Positions 8,160 through 16,574 of a DNA stretch of 64,000 bases are shown here, piece after piece (position 1 is the stretch's first letter; every line of letters begins with the position of its first letter). The stretch is from Sporosarcina luteola (GTDB lineage Bacteria; Bacillota; Bacilli; Bacillales_A; Planococcaceae). The notes under the pieces are model-generated. The model had not been told where the DNA came from, ran no database searches, and saw only the letters and a program-made list of their open reading frames with translations. The stretch is from NCBI RefSeq assembly GCF_023715245.1, contig NZ_JAMBNV010000004.1, positions 97,362 to 161,361 of the forward strand, in the 5' to 3' direction. The position numbers and the translations under genes are program-made.

Positions 8160-9557
8160 TTATTTCTCGAAAATGGTTCCTTTTTTGAAGCTTGAATTTT
8201 TAAATGCATATTTCGATAGAAGGTAGTAAGCTGTACCAGCTACTACTAAACCGATAATCCATGCAAGCTCAACCTCTATGAATGCAGCGGCTGCACCGAT
8301 GAACATAGCAATCAACCCTGCTGGATTATATCCCGAAAATGATCCTTCGTCATTATACAGGTCAGTCATATCCACTTTCTGTTTTCGTAAAATATAATAA
8401 TCTACGAGAAGGATGGAGATAACAGGTCCTAAAAATGCTGAATAGATTAGGATGAACATATTCAAACCTGTAGCCGATGACTCTTGGATAAGCAACCAAG
8501 GAAATGCACCTAAAGCAAGCAATCCTGTAATCGTTACAGATGCTTTATATTTCAATTTTGTCAGCAATGTAATGACATATGCCGGCGGAATGATGTTCGC
8601 CACCATGTTTGTTGCAATGACTGCTACGACGATAAAGGCTGATACGAACACAGAAACATAATCATTATTGAGTATGATTGGAAGTGCTTGTGCAGGGTTC
8701 GTTACACCTGTTGCAGCTGCCAACATTGCACCGATGACAATAACAAAACCGTATGAAATTGTTATTGGAATAAAGTATAATGCTCCACGCTTCTTATCAC
8801 TCAAACCAGTTTTCAGCTCACGAGAATAGTCTGCAGCACTTACGAATATTCCTGCGTAGTTCCCCAAGAAGACCATGATGAGTCCGAAGAACGGCAAGCC
8901 CCATGATCCTTTAGCTTGTACCCACGTTTCAGCAATCTGAGTTGTATGTGAAGTCATAAGGATTCCAAACACATAGACGAGCGCTGCCATGAAAACGACC
9001 GATGCAACTGTTTCCACCCATTTAATTGCATGGAAACCGAAGAGCGAAAGGACAATCTGGAACAATTGAAGTCCGATGAAACAGATGACAACATTATTAA
9101 ATGCTCCGTTTGTAACGATTTTCATTATTTCATTCAACGCAGTACCGCCTATCCAGCTTTGAATACCGTACCAGACGATGGCAGGTACACCGCGCAATAA
9201 CGACGAAATGACTTTCCCTTTAATCCCGAAGGACATTCTAAGCTGTACAACGTACGGAATACCTTCCCGATAACCAAGTCGGTCATTCAATGCGAAGATA
9301 GTTGAAATGATCCCTATGGAGATCAGAGCTGCCAGGATTGTTTGGAAGATGTTCAATGTTGCTGCTCCCGCGACAATTACGCTGGCTCCCAACGTCATAT
9401 TCCCTAAGTTAACCCCGTCACCGATCCACATGAAGACATAGTCTTTTGGCTTGACGGTCCTATCCTGCTCGGTTTTCGGATGCAGTGATTCATCCAACGT
9501 CGAGTTTTGTTCAACCTGAATTGCTTTTGAGTCGATAGCTTCATTTATTACAGTCAT
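8160..9557 (-). CDS. NCS1-family nucleobase/allantoin permease
   Basis: A 465-residue membrane protein with about twelve hydrophobic segments and NCS1 signatures such as MWIGDGVNLGNMTLGAS near the N-terminus and WIGGTALNEI. It is only distantly similar to the PucI-like protein next door and more like YbbW/CodB-type members. The substrate is therefore a nucleobase or related compound that cannot be specified. The ATG at 9557 is preferred over an in-frame start 18 bases earlier because AAAGGGG is correctly spaced to it. It has its own terminator, so it is probably a separate unit from the pucI operon. Confidence 0.8.
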   Translation of the reverse strand: MTVINEAIDSKAIQVEQNSTLDESLHPKTEQDRTVKPKDYVFMWIGDGVNLGNMTLGASVIVAGAATLNIFQTILAALISIGIISTIFALNDRLGYREGIPYVVQLRMSFGIKGKVISSLLRGVPAIVWYGIQSWIGGTALNEIMKIVTNGAFNNVVICFIGLQLFQIVLSLFGFHAIKWVETVASVVFMAALVYVFGILMTSHTTQIAETWVQAKGSWGLPFFGLIMVFLGNYAGIFVSAADYSRELKTGLSDKKRGALYFIPITISYGFVIVIGAMLAAATGVTNPAQALPIILNNDYVSVFVSAFIVVAVIATNMVANIIPPAYVITLLTKLKYKASVTITGLLALGAFPWLLIQESSATGLNMFILIYSAFLGPVISILLVDYYILRKQKVDMTDLYNDEGSFSGYNPAGLIAMFIGAAAAFIEVELAWIIGLVVAGTAYYLLSKYAFKNSSFKKGTIFEK

Positions 9558-9699
9558 ATCAACTGCCCCTTTCAATGCTGTATTTTCAACTGCATTTAGT
9601 TTATTTTGGCTGATAAATACTTTCCTACTAAAACTTTTTCATCTTGCATCACTTATTATACATAGCTTTATAGCTAAGGTCTTTATGTCTAGTGACCAA

Positions 9700-9897
9700 A
9701 ATGCACAAGGCCTCGCTATGTACTGTGCATAAGGTTTTTACGATAATCACTAATTCAGCCAAACCTTTGTGCACTTTAACCAATGAATTTTTGACTTTCT
9801 GGCCTCTCCTTGGAATTCATTGGTACAGGTACCAACAATCAGAATCAATGAAAAGGAAGAACATTTCCCGTTTCAAGGGCATGTTCTTCCTTTTTAT
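9700..9897 (+). ncRNA. Structured non-coding stretch ending in an intrinsic terminator
   Basis: The gap 9558-10017 has no convincing gene. It holds consecutive stem-loops: 9725-9737 with 9761-9774 (GTGCATAAGGTTT type), 9780-9789 with 9814-9823 (CCAATGAATT perfect), a short palindrome at 9821-9834, and a 14-bp hairpin 9851-9864 with 9881-9894 followed by a T-run. TGCACAAGG at 9702-9710 could compete with 9726-9734 for the same pairing partner, which would allow two folds. Either a small RNA or a leader with attenuator for cotW is possible. No good promoter was found upstream. Confidence 0.4.
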
Positions 9898-10017
9898 TAT
9901 ATAAGTGGTTCTACCTCTTGATCCTTACGGTTTTTTTCCTGTTATATGTATAGATGCCCTGCTGAAGTGGGTTTGCGCGAGTATACATATTTGTAAGTGC
10001 AAAAGGAGGTGATTTGA

Positions 10018-10317
10018 GTGGAAGACAAAAATAACCGCGAACAATTATATGGATTGTCGAGCCAGTTGATGGAGCTGTTTGTAGCTGATGTATTCTCCAA
10101 ACACAAAATCAATGTCGATGGAGCAAAACAACGCATGACAGATGAGCAACGTGAAGGCTTGAAGCAGACAGTTGAACAGCTAAAAACTCAAGTAGAGGGC
10201 TTTTTGGAATCGAAAGCCGTTCGGAAAGTAACCGATACACAGGAAAAAACAGACGGACAGGCGCCTCATCCGCTACGAGAAGCATTCATGAAGAAGAAAC
10301 AGCAGAAGCAAAAATAA
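10018..10317 (+). CDS. cotW: CotW-like spore coat protein
   Basis: A 99-residue, highly charged, helical protein. It resembles B. subtilis CotW in the segment VADVFSKHKINVDGAKQRMT and in the basic tail KKKQQKQK. CotW belongs to the insoluble coat/crust fraction encoded by cotVWXYZ. The GTG start is preceded by a near-perfect ribosome site AAAGGAGGTGATT. The adjacent cotX-like gene 80 bases downstream repeats the known cotW-cotX order and supports the call. Expression in the mother cell late in sporulation is expected; no clear SigK promoter was identified. Confidence 0.7.
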   Translation: MEDKNNREQLYGLSSQLMELFVADVFSKHKINVDGAKQRMTDEQREGLKQTVEQLKTQVEGFLESKAVRKVTDTQEKTDGQAPHPLREAFMKKKQQKQK

Positions 10318-10399
10318 AAAAAATGAACAGGAATAGATAATTTGTCCAACTCAAGAACTTTCCCGCACATGTAATAGAAAGAGAGAGGAGGGAAGAATA

Positions 10400-11104
10400 A
10401 TGGACTATGACAATGACTATGACTATGAATATTATTCACGTGAAGATGACAGATGCAGAGACAGAGATCGAGATCGAGACAGAGATAGAGACAAAGATCG
10501 AGACAAATGCAGAGACAGAGATCGAGATCGGGATAGAGACAGAGACCGGGACAGAGACAAAGACAGATGCAGAGACAAAGACAGAGACCGGGATAGAGAC
10601 AGAGACCGGGATAGAGACAAAGACAGAGACCGGGATAGAGATAGAGACCGGGATAGAGACAGAGACAGAGACAGATGGTCTGCATTAGATGCTGATTCAA
10701 GGCACCCAATCGCTCATTGCAGGAATGATAGAGAGAATACGGGTGCAGACGCGGAATTGGATACTGATATCGAACAGCTTTCCAACGAATTAATTGTCAT
10801 CCGCGACTCTTGCGATGTCACTGTCAGAACGACTGACACGCAAGTTGCCGTGTCCCTGCAAGCAGCGCTCCAAGTAGCCATCGCGATTGTTGTTAACATC
10901 TCGATTGCTGATGGTACGAGGGCGGAACGAGTGACAGCTGAATTACTGGAACGAGCACAGATCCGGCAGACCAACCGCCAAAGACTGATCATCGTCAACT
11001 CCCGTGATATCGAAGTAACTACGGAAGACACCGATGTAGCGATTTCCTTGCAGCTATTGCTACAAATCCTCTTGGCATTAATCGTACAACTGGACATTCT
11101 ATAA
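10400..11104 (+). CDS. cotX: CotX-like spore coat protein with an Arg-Asp repeat domain
   Basis: A 234-residue protein in three parts. Residues 1-17 are acidic and Tyr-rich. Residues 18-92 are an almost unbroken Arg-Asp dipeptide tract with a few Lys-Asp pairs, interrupted by Cys at 19, 37 and 57. After a WSALDADSRHPI segment like the CotX N-terminus come two tandem CotX/CotV domains, each with an RDSCDVTVRTTDTQVAVSLQ-like core followed by a hydrophobic stretch. CotX is a cross-linked coat/crust protein in B. subtilis. The charged repeat plus Cys could support self-assembly or cross-linking (inference). The ATG follows a GGAGGG site. Confidence 0.85.
   Translation: MDYDNDYDYEYYSREDDRCRDRDRDRDRDRDKDRDKCRDRDRDRDRDRDRDRDKDRCRDKDRDRDRDRDRDRDKDRDRDRDRDRDRDRDRDRWSALDADSRHPIAHCRNDRENTGADAELDTDIEQLSNELIVIRDSCDVTVRTTDTQVAVSLQAALQVAIAIVVNISIADGTRAERVTAELLERAQIRQTNRQRLIIVNSRDIEVTTEDTDVAISLQLLLQILLALIVQLDIL
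10451..10676 (+). repeat. Hexanucleotide repeat tract inside cotX
   Basis: About 37 tandem six-base units, mostly AGAGAC, AGAGAT and CGGGAT, encode the Arg-Asp dipeptides. Because the period is a multiple of three, several alternative frames stay open over the tract. Such a tract can expand or contract without breaking the frame. Confidence 0.95.
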
Positions 11105-11134
11105 GGCCAAGAGAATAAGCAGTTCTCTACACCG

Positions 11135-11170
11135 AACGCCCCCGCGACTCCCAAGTTGACGGGGGCGGTT
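11135..11170 (+). terminator. GC-rich hairpin after cotX
   Basis: CGCCCCCG at 11137-11144 pairs with CGGGGGCG at 11160-11167. There is no good T-run, so termination is only likely, not certain. The rest of the gap to 11306 shows nothing notable. Confidence 0.45.
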
Positions 11171-11306
11171 GTCTGCAAGGAAATCTCATTAGCCTAAAAT
11201 ATGCAATGACCCACATGTTTGTTACGAATCCGTCACGCTTCATTTTAAAAGAGGTATTTCTGTAATTATCACGAAACTACTATTTATAAGGAGAGGAGGA
11301 AATAGT

Positions 11307-13373
11307 ATGAAACCACCTATAGCAAAACGGATTCCCCATCCCCATGAATTGCATGGCGATGTACGCGAAGACGACTATTATTGGCTGAAGGATCGCAATA
11401 ACCCCGAGGTCATCAATTATTTAGAAGAAGAAAATCAGTATTTCGATGACGTCATGCGGCCTTTGGCAGAACAAACCGACCAGATTTATCAAAGCATGGT
11501 TGACCGTGTTCCCGATTCCGAAGTGAAAGTGCCTGTACAGAATGGACACTACTTCTATTATTCACGTTTGGAAAAGGACAAGCAATACCCGATCTATGCA
11601 CGCAAGCAGGCGGCAAGCCGAGAACTAGTAGATGAGGCATCGGAGGAAGTGGTGCTCGATCTGAATGAATTGGCCGAGGACAGTGACTATTTAAGCGTGA
11701 CGGTGCAGCGTATGAGTACCGATCATAACCGTCTGGCCTTTTTAGAGAACCGTGATGGCACCGATCGTTATACTATCCATATAAAGGACATCGAAACTGG
11801 CGAACTTCTGCCAGACCGGATTTCGGATGTATTTTTATATGGAAGTATGGAATGGAGCCGTTGTGGCGACTATATTTTTTACATTACTGTTGATGAGAAT
11901 CAACGCCCTTGCAGATTATGGAGGCATCGATTAGGTAGTGACGTGAAGAGTGATGAGCTTGTCTATGAAGAAAAAGACGAGACATTTACGCTCTACGTGT
12001 CTAAATCGCAAAGCGGGAAGTTTATTTTTGTTTATTCACATTCGAAAACGTCAAGCGAAATTCGCATGTTGGATGCAGATGCCCCGTCATCCCCTTTGCA
12101 ACTACTGGATGCGCGGCGTGATGGGATTCTCTATGATGTGGAGCATTGGGGCGATGACCTGCTCATACTGACAAACGAAAATGCGCTGAACTTTCAACTG
12201 CTCCGCTGTCCACTCAACGACATCAGGTCACGGGTGAATGTCATTGCGTATAGCGAAAATCGCTATCTTCAAGGTGTGTATCCGTTTCGTGATAAGCTTC
12301 TTGTCTCCGGCCGGGAGAACGGTTTGACGCAGATCTGGGTATTACAGGACGGCGAGTTGAATCCGATTGAATGGGATGAATCGCTCTATACTGTATCGGT
12401 TTTATCCGACCAGAGCTACGAGACGACTGAAGTGTTGCTTCAATATGAGTCGCTGCTTACGCCAAAAACGACATATGGACTGAATCTGTCAACCGGAGTG
12501 AAGCATAAATTGCAAGCGGCTCCCGTCAGCGGAGAATATGACCGTTCAAGCTATCGTCAAGAGCAATTATGGGCAGTCGCCGAGGATGGCGTCAACGTGC
12601 CTATGACCGTCGTCTATCGGGAAGATACGCTCGATGAAGGGCCTGCACCATTGATTCTTTATGGATATGGCTCATATGGAGCAAACAGCGATCCGCATTT
12701 CGATCCGTATCGTCTCCCGCTTTTGGACAAGGGTATCATATTTGTCACAGCGCAAGTGCGTGGCGGTTCCGAAATGGGACGGAGTTGGTATGAAGATGGA
12801 AAGATGGAGCATAAACGAAATACGTTCACAGATTTTATTGCTGCAGCGAAGCATCTTATCGAGCAGGGTTACACAACTCCAAACCAAATGGCGGCCCGCG
12901 GAGGCAGTGCGGGAGGCTTGCTCGTTGGCGCAGTGGCAAACTTGGCCGGAAATTTGTTCAAGGCAGTCGTCCCTGCCGTTCCATTCGTCGACGTCGTGAC
13001 GACGATGCTCGATACGACCATTCCCCTGACTACGCTGGAGTGGGATGAATGGGGCAATCCACAAAATCGCGAGGATTACTTCTATATGAAGTCCTACAGT
13101 CCTTATGACAATGTGGAAGCGAAAGACTATCCTCATATGTACATTACAACCGGCATAAACGATCCACGTGTCGGTTACTGGGAACCGGCCAAGTGGGTTG
13201 CACGCCTGAGAGCGTTAAAAACCGATGACAACGTCGTTGTACTGAAAACGAATATGGGTGCCGGCCATTTCGGCAAGTCTGGCCGCTTCAACCATTTGAA
13301 GGAAGCTGCGGAATGCTACGCATTTGTTCTTGATAAGCTTGGTGTAAACGCAGAGGTTACAAGCCCCCGGTAA
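11307..13373 (+). CDS. S9A serine peptidase, oligopeptidase B-like
   Basis: A 688-residue prolyl-oligopeptidase-family enzyme. The N-terminal part (about residues 1-400) fits the beta-propeller domain and the C-terminal part the alpha/beta-hydrolase domain. The catalytic triad is readable: S534 in RGGSAGG, D619 in NDPRVGY and H654 in GAGHFG. Family members of the oligopeptidase B type cut short peptides after basic residues in the cytoplasm; no signal peptide is seen. A strong GGAGAGGAGG site precedes the ATG. It appears to be a single-gene unit with a terminator whose loop contains the stop codon. Confidence 0.87.
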   Translation: MKPPIAKRIPHPHELHGDVREDDYYWLKDRNNPEVINYLEEENQYFDDVMRPLAEQTDQIYQSMVDRVPDSEVKVPVQNGHYFYYSRLEKDKQYPIYARKQAASRELVDEASEEVVLDLNELAEDSDYLSVTVQRMSTDHNRLAFLENRDGTDRYTIHIKDIETGELLPDRISDVFLYGSMEWSRCGDYIFYITVDENQRPCRLWRHRLGSDVKSDELVYEEKDETFTLYVSKSQSGKFIFVYSHSKTSSEIRMLDADAPSSPLQLLDARRDGILYDVEHWGDDLLILTNENALNFQLLRCPLNDIRSRVNVIAYSENRYLQGVYPFRDKLLVSGRENGLTQIWVLQDGELNPIEWDESLYTVSVLSDQSYETTEVLLQYESLLTPKTTYGLNLSTGVKHKLQAAPVSGEYDRSSYRQEQLWAVAEDGVNVPMTVVYREDTLDEGPAPLILYGYGSYGANSDPHFDPYRLPLLDKGIIFVTAQVRGGSEMGRSWYEDGKMEHKRNTFTDFIAAAKHLIEQGYTTPNQMAARGGSAGGLLVGAVANLAGNLFKAVVPAVPFVDVVTTMLDTTIPLTTLEWDEWGNPQNREDYFYMKSYSPYDNVEAKDYPHMYITTGINDPRVGYWEPAKWVARLRALKTDDNVVVLKTNMGAGHFGKSGRFNHLKEAAECYAFVLDKLGVNAEVTSPR

Positions 13374-13388
13374 ACGGGGGGTTTTTTT
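13361..13388 (+). terminator. Terminator overlapping the S9 peptidase stop codon
   Basis: CCCCCG and CGGGGG flank a small loop that contains the TAA stop, followed by seven T. Confidence 0.9.
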
Positions 13389-13460
13389 ATTGAGAATGAT
13401 CCGAAGATGGGACTGTCACCCGCGTAAATTGACTATACTGTCGTTCGAGGAGTGATGGAT

Positions 13461-14657
13461 ATGTATAAATTGTTGTCTCATAATGATTTGGACGGCGTTG
13501 GTTGCGGAATTTTAGCGAAGATGGCTTTTGGGAAGCAGGTCAAAGTACGCTACAATTCCATTTCCGGTCTTAATCGGGAAGTAGAATGGTTTCTGGAAAA
13601 TGGGGATAAGGAAACATTCTTGTTCATTACCGATTTGTCTGTAAATGAAGAAAATGAGAATAGACTTGAGAGGTTTTATCAAGACGGTGGAAAGGTTCAA
13701 TTGATTGATCACCATAAGACAGCGCTTCACTTTAATGAGTATGAGTGGGGGCATGTCGAAGTCGAGGATGAGGAAGAAAAGTTAACTTCGGCGACCTCCC
13801 TATTATATGAATACCTTGTGACACATGAACACATGGAACCGTCTGAATCTATTGCCGAATTTGTCGAGCTCGTCAGGCAGTATGATACATGGGAATGGGA
13901 GAAGAATAATAATCAGAGTGCACAACGTCTCAATGCCCTCTTCTTTCTTATGACTATTGAGGAATTTGAAGACAAGATGATCAGTCGACTCTCTTCGGAT
14001 GAACATTTTAACTTTGATGAATTCGAAAAGAAGCTACTTGATATGGAAGAAGATAAAATCGAACGCTATATTCGTCGGAAGAGAAGAGAACTTGTACAAA
14101 CGGAAACAGGTGAACACTTTGCGGGAATCGTCTATGCGGAATCCTATCATTCAGAGCTAGGCAATGAACTTGGCAAAGAATACCCGCATCTTGATTACAT
14201 TGTAATCCTGAATATCGGGGGGAAACGAGCCGGTTTCCGAACAATCCATGAGCATGTTGATGTATCCGAAGTGGCCGGTCAATTCGGTGGAGGCGGACAT
14301 GCAAAAGCTTCTGGATGCTCTTTGACTACCGAGGCTTTTCAACAGTTTGTTTTGGACACGTTCCACTTAGAACCTTTAAGGGAAGATGCGCGGCGAAATC
14401 GATACAACTTGAAACATTCTTCCTTCGGTTCCCTCTATAAAAACCGAATGGACGATAGCTTTTTCCTCTACCCGGAAAACGATCAAACATGGGTAATTAA
14501 GCAAAATGACATAAAGGTGGAACAGACCTTTACTAGCTTTGAGGAAGCGGAGCGTTTCCTTAAAAGAAAGTACGAAGCATGGCTTGTACGGGACGACGCT
14601 TTCGTCGATTATTTAATGGAACAGGTAAAGGCTAGTAAGCAGACTGAAAAAGCCTGA
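13461..14657 (+). CDS. nrnB: Oligoribonuclease NrnB (DHH/DHHA1 phosphoesterase)
   Basis: A 398-residue cytoplasmic DHH-superfamily enzyme. Motif I SHNDLDGVGCG is at residues 6-16, the DHH motif LIDHH at 81-85, and the DHHA1 glycine-rich motif GGGGHAKASG around 277. It resembles B. subtilis YngD/NrnB, which degrades very short RNA fragments (nanoRNA). Of several clustered start codons the ATG at 13461 is best spaced (8 bases) from the CGAGGAG ribosome site. The gene stands alone, with no obvious operon partner. No clear terminator was found before the repeat-rich gap. Confidence 0.85.
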   Translation: MYKLLSHNDLDGVGCGILAKMAFGKQVKVRYNSISGLNREVEWFLENGDKETFLFITDLSVNEENENRLERFYQDGGKVQLIDHHKTALHFNEYEWGHVEVEDEEEKLTSATSLLYEYLVTHEHMEPSESIAEFVELVRQYDTWEWEKNNNQSAQRLNALFFLMTIEEFEDKMISRLSSDEHFNFDEFEKKLLDMEEDKIERYIRRKRRELVQTETGEHFAGIVYAESYHSELGNELGKEYPHLDYIVILNIGGKRAGFRTIHEHVDVSEVAGQFGGGGHAKASGCSLTTEAFQQFVLDTFHLEPLREDARRNRYNLKHSSFGSLYKNRMDDSFFLYPENDQTWVIKQNDIKVEQTFTSFEEAERFLKRKYEAWLVRDDAFVDYLMEQVKASKQTEKA

Positions 14658-14752
14658 TCCAATCTATAATAGTAAAGGGACTGTCCATAATATCAGCAAA
14701 AAATGATTTTCATCGTTAGCCTTATTTTATAGGCTCTGATAAACAATACAGT

Positions 14753-14880
14753 GTTGATTTCTGCTTCAGGCGGACGCTTTCCGCGGGCGGTCCGTGAGCC
14801 TCCTCGTCGCTTCGCGCCTTGCGGGGTCTCACCTGGACACGCTTGTCCCGCAGGAGTCGCCGCCTTCCACTCCAATCAAC
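14753..14880 (+). repeat. Dispersed structured repeat, copy A
   Basis: 128 bp bounded by GTTGATTTC and CCAATCAAC, so the ends are inverted (GTTGATT / AATCAAC). The left end contains CAGGCGGACGCTTTCC and the right end CAGGAGTCGCCG. The GC-rich interior is unlike the flanking AT-rich DNA. Related sequences are at 15374-15577 (opposite orientation), 34331-34547 and 63017-63058. The remainder of the gap 14658-15197 holds no gene that can be supported. Confidence 0.85.
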
Positions 14881-15079
14881 GAAGCTACTTACAATCAATA
14901 AATACATCAAATATAAACCATATATGGTTGAAAACCTCATACAAACAATTGTCCAATCAATTAATAACTCAACGGTTCGGTGTTAGCGAAAATCGGACAT
15001 CCATTTATATTTCCCCTGCCATTTTGTTTGTGGCCAAATTAGTTAATTGCCGATTAAGTTCCTATAGATGACCTAAATA

Positions 15080-15105
15080 GTAACCTCTCTACATTGAGAG
15101 GTTAC
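15080..15105. other. Perfect 10-bp hairpin
   Basis: GTAACCTCTC, a six-base loop, then GAGAGGTTAC. No T-run follows on either strand. It lies downstream of the transposase fragment on its strand and may be the residual terminator of the lost insertion sequence. Confidence 0.5.
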
Positions 15106-15197
15106 TTCAGAGTGTTGACAGAAAAGTGTCTTGGATTTTTTCCGATTTTGGTTCATGTTACGCCATGATTGGCATTCTCCATGTCCAGCTGGCCAGC

Positions 15198-15346
15198 TTA
15201 TTCGACTAATGGATAGATAAGGAGAAATCAATCGCAGCATCCAATTTACGAACCAGATGGTCTTGTGGAACTAACTGCTCTATAGTCAGCATTTCCAACT
15301 GTTCACCTTCATTGATTTGATTTTTCGTCATCATATGCATATCCAT
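15198..15346 (-). pseudogene. IS1182-family transposase fragment, frameshifted
   Basis: The minus strand encodes the N-terminus of an IS1182/IS1272-type transposase: QLEMLTIEQLVPQDHLVRKL and then LDAAIDFS. A one-base loss in what should read DFSFIYPLVE shifts the frame, and a stop follows almost at once. The rest of the roughly 500-codon gene is missing, so only about 45 codons survive. It is a dead remnant flanked by structured repeats and shows that a mobile element once occupied this gap. Confidence 0.75.
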
Positions 15347-15373
15347 TACCTCATTTATTTTATAAAAGACACC

Positions 15374-15577
15374 GTTGATTGGAGTGGAGGTCGGCGACTC
15401 CTGCGAAAGCCGTTACGAAGAACGGCTTTTGCGAGCACAAGCGAAGCGTTGCGAGCAGGATGTGGATGCTGCCTTAATTTCTGCAAGGAACGCAGAAATA
15501 CGGCTAATCGAACCCTACGTTGTTCGATTGGCTGAAGCCGTGCCCGCGGAAAGCGTCCGACCGCAGCGGAAATCAAC
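15374..15577 (-). repeat. Dispersed structured repeat, copy B (inverted)
   Basis: A 204-bp relative of copy A in the opposite orientation, with ends GTTGATTGGAGTGGAGG and AATCAAC. Its interior shares long stretches with copy C (34331-34547): two nested hairpins built from CCGTTCTT-type, TTCTGC-type and GGTTCGATT-type arms. It therefore belongs to a longer subtype than copy A. Confidence 0.85.
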
Positions 15578-15606
15578 TTTGTTTAGTTTCAACACTATTT
15601 TAATAG

Positions 15607-15655
15607 AAAAAAGACTATAGGCAAACACCAAAATCTCTTGTGTTTGTCTACAGTC
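15607..15655 (-). terminator. Terminator of bdhA and the liv operon
   Basis: A long stem with arms at 15613-15628 and 15640-15655 (GACTATAGGCAAACAC against GTGTTTGTCTACAGTC, one mismatch). On the minus strand TTTTTTCT follows. Confidence 0.85.
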
Positions 15656-15692
15656 AGAAGTGAAGTAACCCTCCAATTTGCTAGGTTACTCG

Positions 15693-16460
15693 TTAATGCA
15701 CCGTATATCCGCCGTCCAGCACGACCGCTTGACCTGTCATGCCTTTCGCTGCATCGCTCGAAAGGAACAGTGCTAAATCGGCAACTTCCTTAACATCTAA
15801 CAGCCGCTTCTGAGGCACTAATGGATAAATGATTTCCTCCAGTACGGATTCGAGTGGAACATTGCGTGTCGTCGCTAAATCTTGGAACTGATTGCGCACT
15901 AATGGCGTGTCAACATAGCCAGGACAGATTGCGTTTACCGTAATCCCATCCGCTGCCGTTTCGAGAGCCGCGACTTTCGTCAACCCGATTACACCATGCT
16001 TGGCTGAGTTATACGCAGCTTTTCCCGCAAAGCCGACAAGTCCATTAATGGAAGCCATATTCAAGATACGTCCAAATCCATTCTCCCTCATATGCGGCAA
16101 TACGAGTTTCGTTGCGATAAATGGAGCTGTCAGCATAATCTTCACAAGCAATTCAAATCGCTCCGTCGGAAAATCCTCGAGCATCGCAACATGCTGCATC
16201 CCAGCATTATTAATGAGAATATCAATTCTTCCATAATAAGTAATTGCTTCATTGATCGCCTTTTCCAGATCTGCTTCGGACGTGACATCACACTTAATAC
16301 CAATCGCATCTCCACTCAGTCTTTGGGCAGCATCCTTCACTTTTTCCCCATTAATATCTGAAAGTACAACTTTAGCGCCTGCTTTAGAAAACTCTTGGGC
16401 AACTTCAAAGCCGATCCCTTGTGCAGCTCCTGTTATAAATAAAACTTTTCCTTCTACCAT
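15693..16460 (-). CDS. bdhA: 3-hydroxybutyrate dehydrogenase, SDR family
   Basis: A 255-residue short-chain dehydrogenase. Visible motifs are the nucleotide-binding TGAAQGIG at residues 9-16, NNAG, the catalytic Ser in NMASINGL and YNSAK with the Tyr-Lys pair. The whole sequence fits D-3-hydroxybutyrate dehydrogenases, which interconvert 3-hydroxybutyrate and acetoacetate with NAD. The ATG at 16460 has GGAGG 7 bases upstream; a start 18 bases earlier is less likely. It is last in line behind the liv-type transporter operon and before a strong terminator, so the importer may bring in a short-chain acid or amino acid related to this metabolism (inference). Confidence 0.8.
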   Translation of the reverse strand: MVEGKVLFITGAAQGIGFEVAQEFSKAGAKVVLSDINGEKVKDAAQRLSGDAIGIKCDVTSEADLEKAINEAITYYGRIDILINNAGMQHVAMLEDFPTERFELLVKIMLTAPFIATKLVLPHMRENGFGRILNMASINGLVGFAGKAAYNSAKHGVIGLTKVAALETAADGITVNAICPGYVDTPLVRNQFQDLATTRNVPLESVLEEIIYPLVPQKRLLDVKEVADLALFLSSDAAKGMTGQAVVLDGGYTVH

Positions 16461-16574
16461 GTGAATTCCTCCCCACACAAAATACAGGGCGCTTACGAGA
16501 TGTACCTATAACGCTCCAAAGGTTAAACTGTCTTCCGGTAATCGAAATACATAACAGCGTATTTTACATATCTG

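Noticed and set aside
9780..9897. A T-box leader upstream of cotW
   Set aside because: There is a terminator and a GGTAC palindrome, but the conserved T-box sequence is absent and cotW is not an amino-acid gene.
9692..9904. A 70-codon frame on the plus strand
   Set aside because: It crosses four hairpins and a terminator and has no ribosome site or coding character.
10407..10688. Alternative open frames over the Arg-Asp tract, both strands
   Set aside because: They arise only from the six-base periodicity; the CotX frame has a ribosome site and recognisable domains on both sides.
14693..15071. Short frames across repeat copy A
   Set aside because: They are frames within a structured GC-rich repeat, with no ribosome site or family resemblance.
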